Shown here: positions 62,125 through 64,000 of the stretch, piece by piece
How the letters are laid out: each line of letters starts with the position of its first letter
Numbering within the stretch: the stretch's first letter is position 1
Assembly (NCBI RefSeq): GCF_001638985.1
Contig: NW_017265134.1
Coordinates: 3,985,998-4,049,997, forward strand
Reading direction: 5' to 3'
Source of the DNA: Phycomyces blakesleeanus NRRL 1555(-)
Lineage: Eukaryota; Mucoromycota; Mucoromycetes; Mucorales; Phycomycetaceae
Length of the DNA stretch: 64,000 bases
Notes under the pieces: model-generated
What the model saw: the letters and a program-made list of their open reading frames with translations, nothing else
Databases searched by the model: none
Told to the model about the DNA's origin: nothing
Position numbers and translations under genes: made by a program

Positions 62125-63951
62125 ATGCTTTCCTATCCCATCCAACTTGCCTTGCAGACCTTGTGTCTTGCCTCAGCCTTTCTTTGCGCACTGCTCTTTG
62201 CAGCTATATCCTCTCTTCCAGTCCCCTCTGTGTTAAGCATGGGCACATCTTCATACCAAATGAGAATAATCCACAAAGGTAAGCCAGCCGTTGATCACAA
62301 CAGCATAAACATAAATACTAACATTGACCATATTTCAGACGGTGAAGGTTGCTTGCAGTCTTTCTGTACTTCGTCGGAAGTATTCTCTTCTGGTCCTTTA
62401 CGTAGTGGTTCTCATGGAGAGACTCTAGGTCCTATGTCTTGTCCTGCTATTTCTTCAGAGATAAAAGGTGCCGGTGATGTCGAAGGTCTTTCTCGTTCTA
62501 CTTCCATAAATCAACAGAACAGCGTCTGCCATTGGATGAACTCAACAGTTCATGAAGATGACAAGCGTTCCCATATGGATCGAGTGGCGTACATTCCAGT
62601 ACGTCATGAGAACCAGGGATCCAAACGCTTGGTCCGAACGAGACTCCCTTATTATGGGGAGGCTCTGGAGGAGCAGATGTTTGAGGTGCCAGTCTCGAAG
62701 GCGAACCCTCTTGAGCCCATTGGGTTAGCTCCAGAGCCATCGAAAGGCGATACCCAGGGCGAATCCCATATCAGTGGCTATGACGAAGTCTGTGTCGGTG
62801 CTCCTGCAACTGAGTGTTCCCTTGTTCTACCCTGTCCCTTTGAGCAAGGGACATTCAATAGACACAGACCAAGTCACCCACTGACTGACGAACTTCCTTC
62901 CTCTGGCCAGGATATGATCCTTTCGGAGATTTCTGATCTGGCATCCTTGTTTGAATTCATGTCAATCAAGGATGACAGTGAAGACCTATCGGCCAGTCAG
63001 AATCAATTTGCGAGCGCTGCCCAACAAGTGGGTGCTGTTGGAGCAGAGATGGCTTCGGCCATGGAGTACTGCTGGCACAGCGAAGATACTGCCTGGTTTG
63101 AGGAGATTCCTCAGTGCCCTGCATTGGTCGGGGGTTTCTTTGCCTTCGTACAAGAAGAACCCATGGACTTAGTGTCCATTTCTGATGCTCATTTGGAGCA
63201 GATGATGACTGATGCAGATGAAGAAGATCTCGACTGCTCCATGAGTACCATCTCTGAGTCAGAGTCTTCTGAAATGCCTGACGTCGAGTATGACGGTGTC
63301 GTTGTTGCGGGCGTCTCCACAGCCTGCTGGTACAACATTCATGGTGAACTTGCGATGGTTCCAGAGGACTTGTGTGGCGACAGTCCGATGGACCTCGCCG
63401 TTGAGGTAGTTCCAGGGATCGAGGGCAACCTTGATCACTACCGAGACGATTGCCTCATGTACTGGGATGAAAGCCTAGTCCCAAAAGGCTCTCCCATCAT
63501 GATGGCTACCATGTTTCCTGATTCTGGTGTGGCTGGCTCTTTCCCACTAAATCAGGCAAACATGACCAACAAAGGCGCGACTTGTGTCCCACAGCAAATT
63601 GCAGAAGATCTCGTGTGGAGCCCAGAGGAGGAACCAAGAGTACCATCTTCCCCTCTTCTCCCCGGATCTGATTCTGGTGCTGACCTTCCTGGTCAATCTG
63701 GCATGTCCTTGCCAGAGGTTGAGGCACCAGAGCCTACCACAATTCCTGGTGTTGTGGTGTGGCTGACTACCGCTCCCAAGAGTCCAGTAGAAGTCCTAGA
63801 AGAAGAAGGTGAAGAAGATGATGACGATGATGACGAAGAGGACTCGGATGAGGGATATGAAGATGACGACGAGGGCGTCACCCTGCAAGACTCGGCGTTG
63901 GCAGATCTCCTTGCTGAGTTAGAAGAGAGTGACTTTGACGATGAAGCATGA
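62125..63951 (+). CDS. Intronless acidic protein of unknown function with N-terminal hydrophobic segment
   Basis: 608 residues from the first ATG; the open frame extends 25 codons further up, but only from a non-ATG codon and across the TATA box. Residues about 2-35 are hydrophobic (LCLASAFLCALLFAAISSLP), either a membrane anchor or a signal peptide. The rest is polar, Ser/Pro/Glu-rich and without a recognised domain. It ends in a long Glu/Asp run and DSALADLLAELEESDFDDEA. The coding DNA is visibly richer in G+C than its neighbours and has no introns, unlike almost every gene in this window. A second ATG frame begins one base after its stop. Two readings are possible: a lineage-specific host protein, or the first ORF of a retroelement-like insertion. 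No gag, zinc-knuckle or polymerase motif is visible to settle it. Confidence 0.6.
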   Translation: MLSYPIQLALQTLCLASAFLCALLFAAISSLPVPSVLSMGTSSYQMRIIHKGKPAVDHNSININTNIDHISDGEGCLQSFCTSSEVFSSGPLRSGSHGETLGPMSCPAISSEIKGAGDVEGLSRSTSINQQNSVCHWMNSTVHEDDKRSHMDRVAYIPVRHENQGSKRLVRTRLPYYGEALEEQMFEVPVSKANPLEPIGLAPEPSKGDTQGESHISGYDEVCVGAPATECSLVLPCPFEQGTFNRHRPSHPLTDELPSSGQDMILSEISDLASLFEFMSIKDDSEDLSASQNQFASAAQQVGAVGAEMASAMEYCWHSEDTAWFEEIPQCPALVGGFFAFVQEEPMDLVSISDAHLEQMMTDADEEDLDCSMSTISESESSEMPDVEYDGVVVAGVSTACWYNIHGELAMVPEDLCGDSPMDLAVEVVPGIEGNLDHYRDDCLMYWDESLVPKGSPIMMATMFPDSGVAGSFPLNQANMTNKGATCVPQQIAEDLVWSPEEEPRVPSSPLLPGSDSGADLPGQSGMSLPEVEAPEPTTIPGVVVWLTTAPKSPVEVLEEEGEEDDDDDDEEDSDEGYEDDDEGVTLQDSALADLLAELEESDFDDEA

Positions 63952-63952
63952 G

Positions 63953-64000
63953 ATGCCGGGGTCAGCAGGCGGTAGTCAGGTCCCCCTTTACGTTCGGTTC
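63953..64000 (+). CDS. Start of a following reading frame (partial, runs off the window)
   Basis: An ATG at 63953, one base after the TGA of the acidic protein (TGAGATG), opens MPGSAGGSQVPLYVRF and stays open to the last base, 16 codons. It is in a different frame from the gene before it. It may be the next ORF of a two-ORF unit or simply chance in 3' sequence. Confidence 0.25.
   Translation, partial: MPGSAGGSQVPLYVRF

Overview
The window looks like nuclear DNA of a filamentous zygomycete fungus, most likely Mucoromycota/Mucorales. The signs are AT-rich DNA full of TA, CA and TATC microsatellites, genes with many short GT..AG introns (mostly 60-200 nt), and protein families typical of that group: a DUF8032 regulator, class III old yellow enzymes, Ssh4-type SPRY adaptors, Tel2 and a ZNFX1/Hrr1-type helicase. 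I cannot name the species from the sequence. All exon maps below were built by hand from frame continuity and splice sites.

Layout. 1-12.9 kb is gene-dense: the tail of an unknown gene; a 10-exon NFX1-type zinc-finger SF1 helicase (575-5616, +), a family used in RNA silencing; an intronless transcription-factor-like protein (6456-9014, +); a small four-span membrane protein (9743-10951, -); and, divergent from it, an Ssh4/Ear1-like SPRY adaptor for Rsp5 ubiquitin ligase (11463-12908, +). 12.9-20.2 kb is a gene desert of simple repeats.

20.2-35.5 kb is the most structured part. Two inverted arms of about 1.8 kb (20171-21982 and 29581-31392) match almost base for base. They flank 7.6 kb holding a class III old yellow enzyme (24150-25499, +) and an Age2/SMAP-type ArfGAP (26465-27940, -). 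A second old yellow enzyme (34153-35468, -) lies outside the right arm, opposite in orientation to the first, with the intron at exactly the same place.

35.5-42.3 kb is mostly non-coding and repeat-rich, with a decayed TnpB/Fanzor-like C-terminus (37126-37386) and a possible 52-residue membrane protein (40683-41365). 42.3-45.9 kb carries a double-DUF8032 regulator (-). 45.9-50 kb is non-coding and includes a 615-bp palindromic element. 49971-54991 (-) is a 13-exon TELO2/Tel2 gene.

55-62 kb is mobile-element territory: two copies of one MITE family with GGGGG-starting inverted ends, one MITE with TTA target duplications, and a BTB/BACK gene broken by an in-frame TAA. From 62.1 kb to the end lies an intronless, visibly more GC-rich, very acidic ORF. 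A second ATG reading frame begins one base after its stop and runs off the window.

The genes do not form a pathway. The recurrent cellular themes are genome defence and upkeep (the silencing-type helicase, and Tel2 for PIKK stability) and endosome/vacuole traffic (the Ssh4-like adaptor, the ArfGAP and perhaps the four-span protein).
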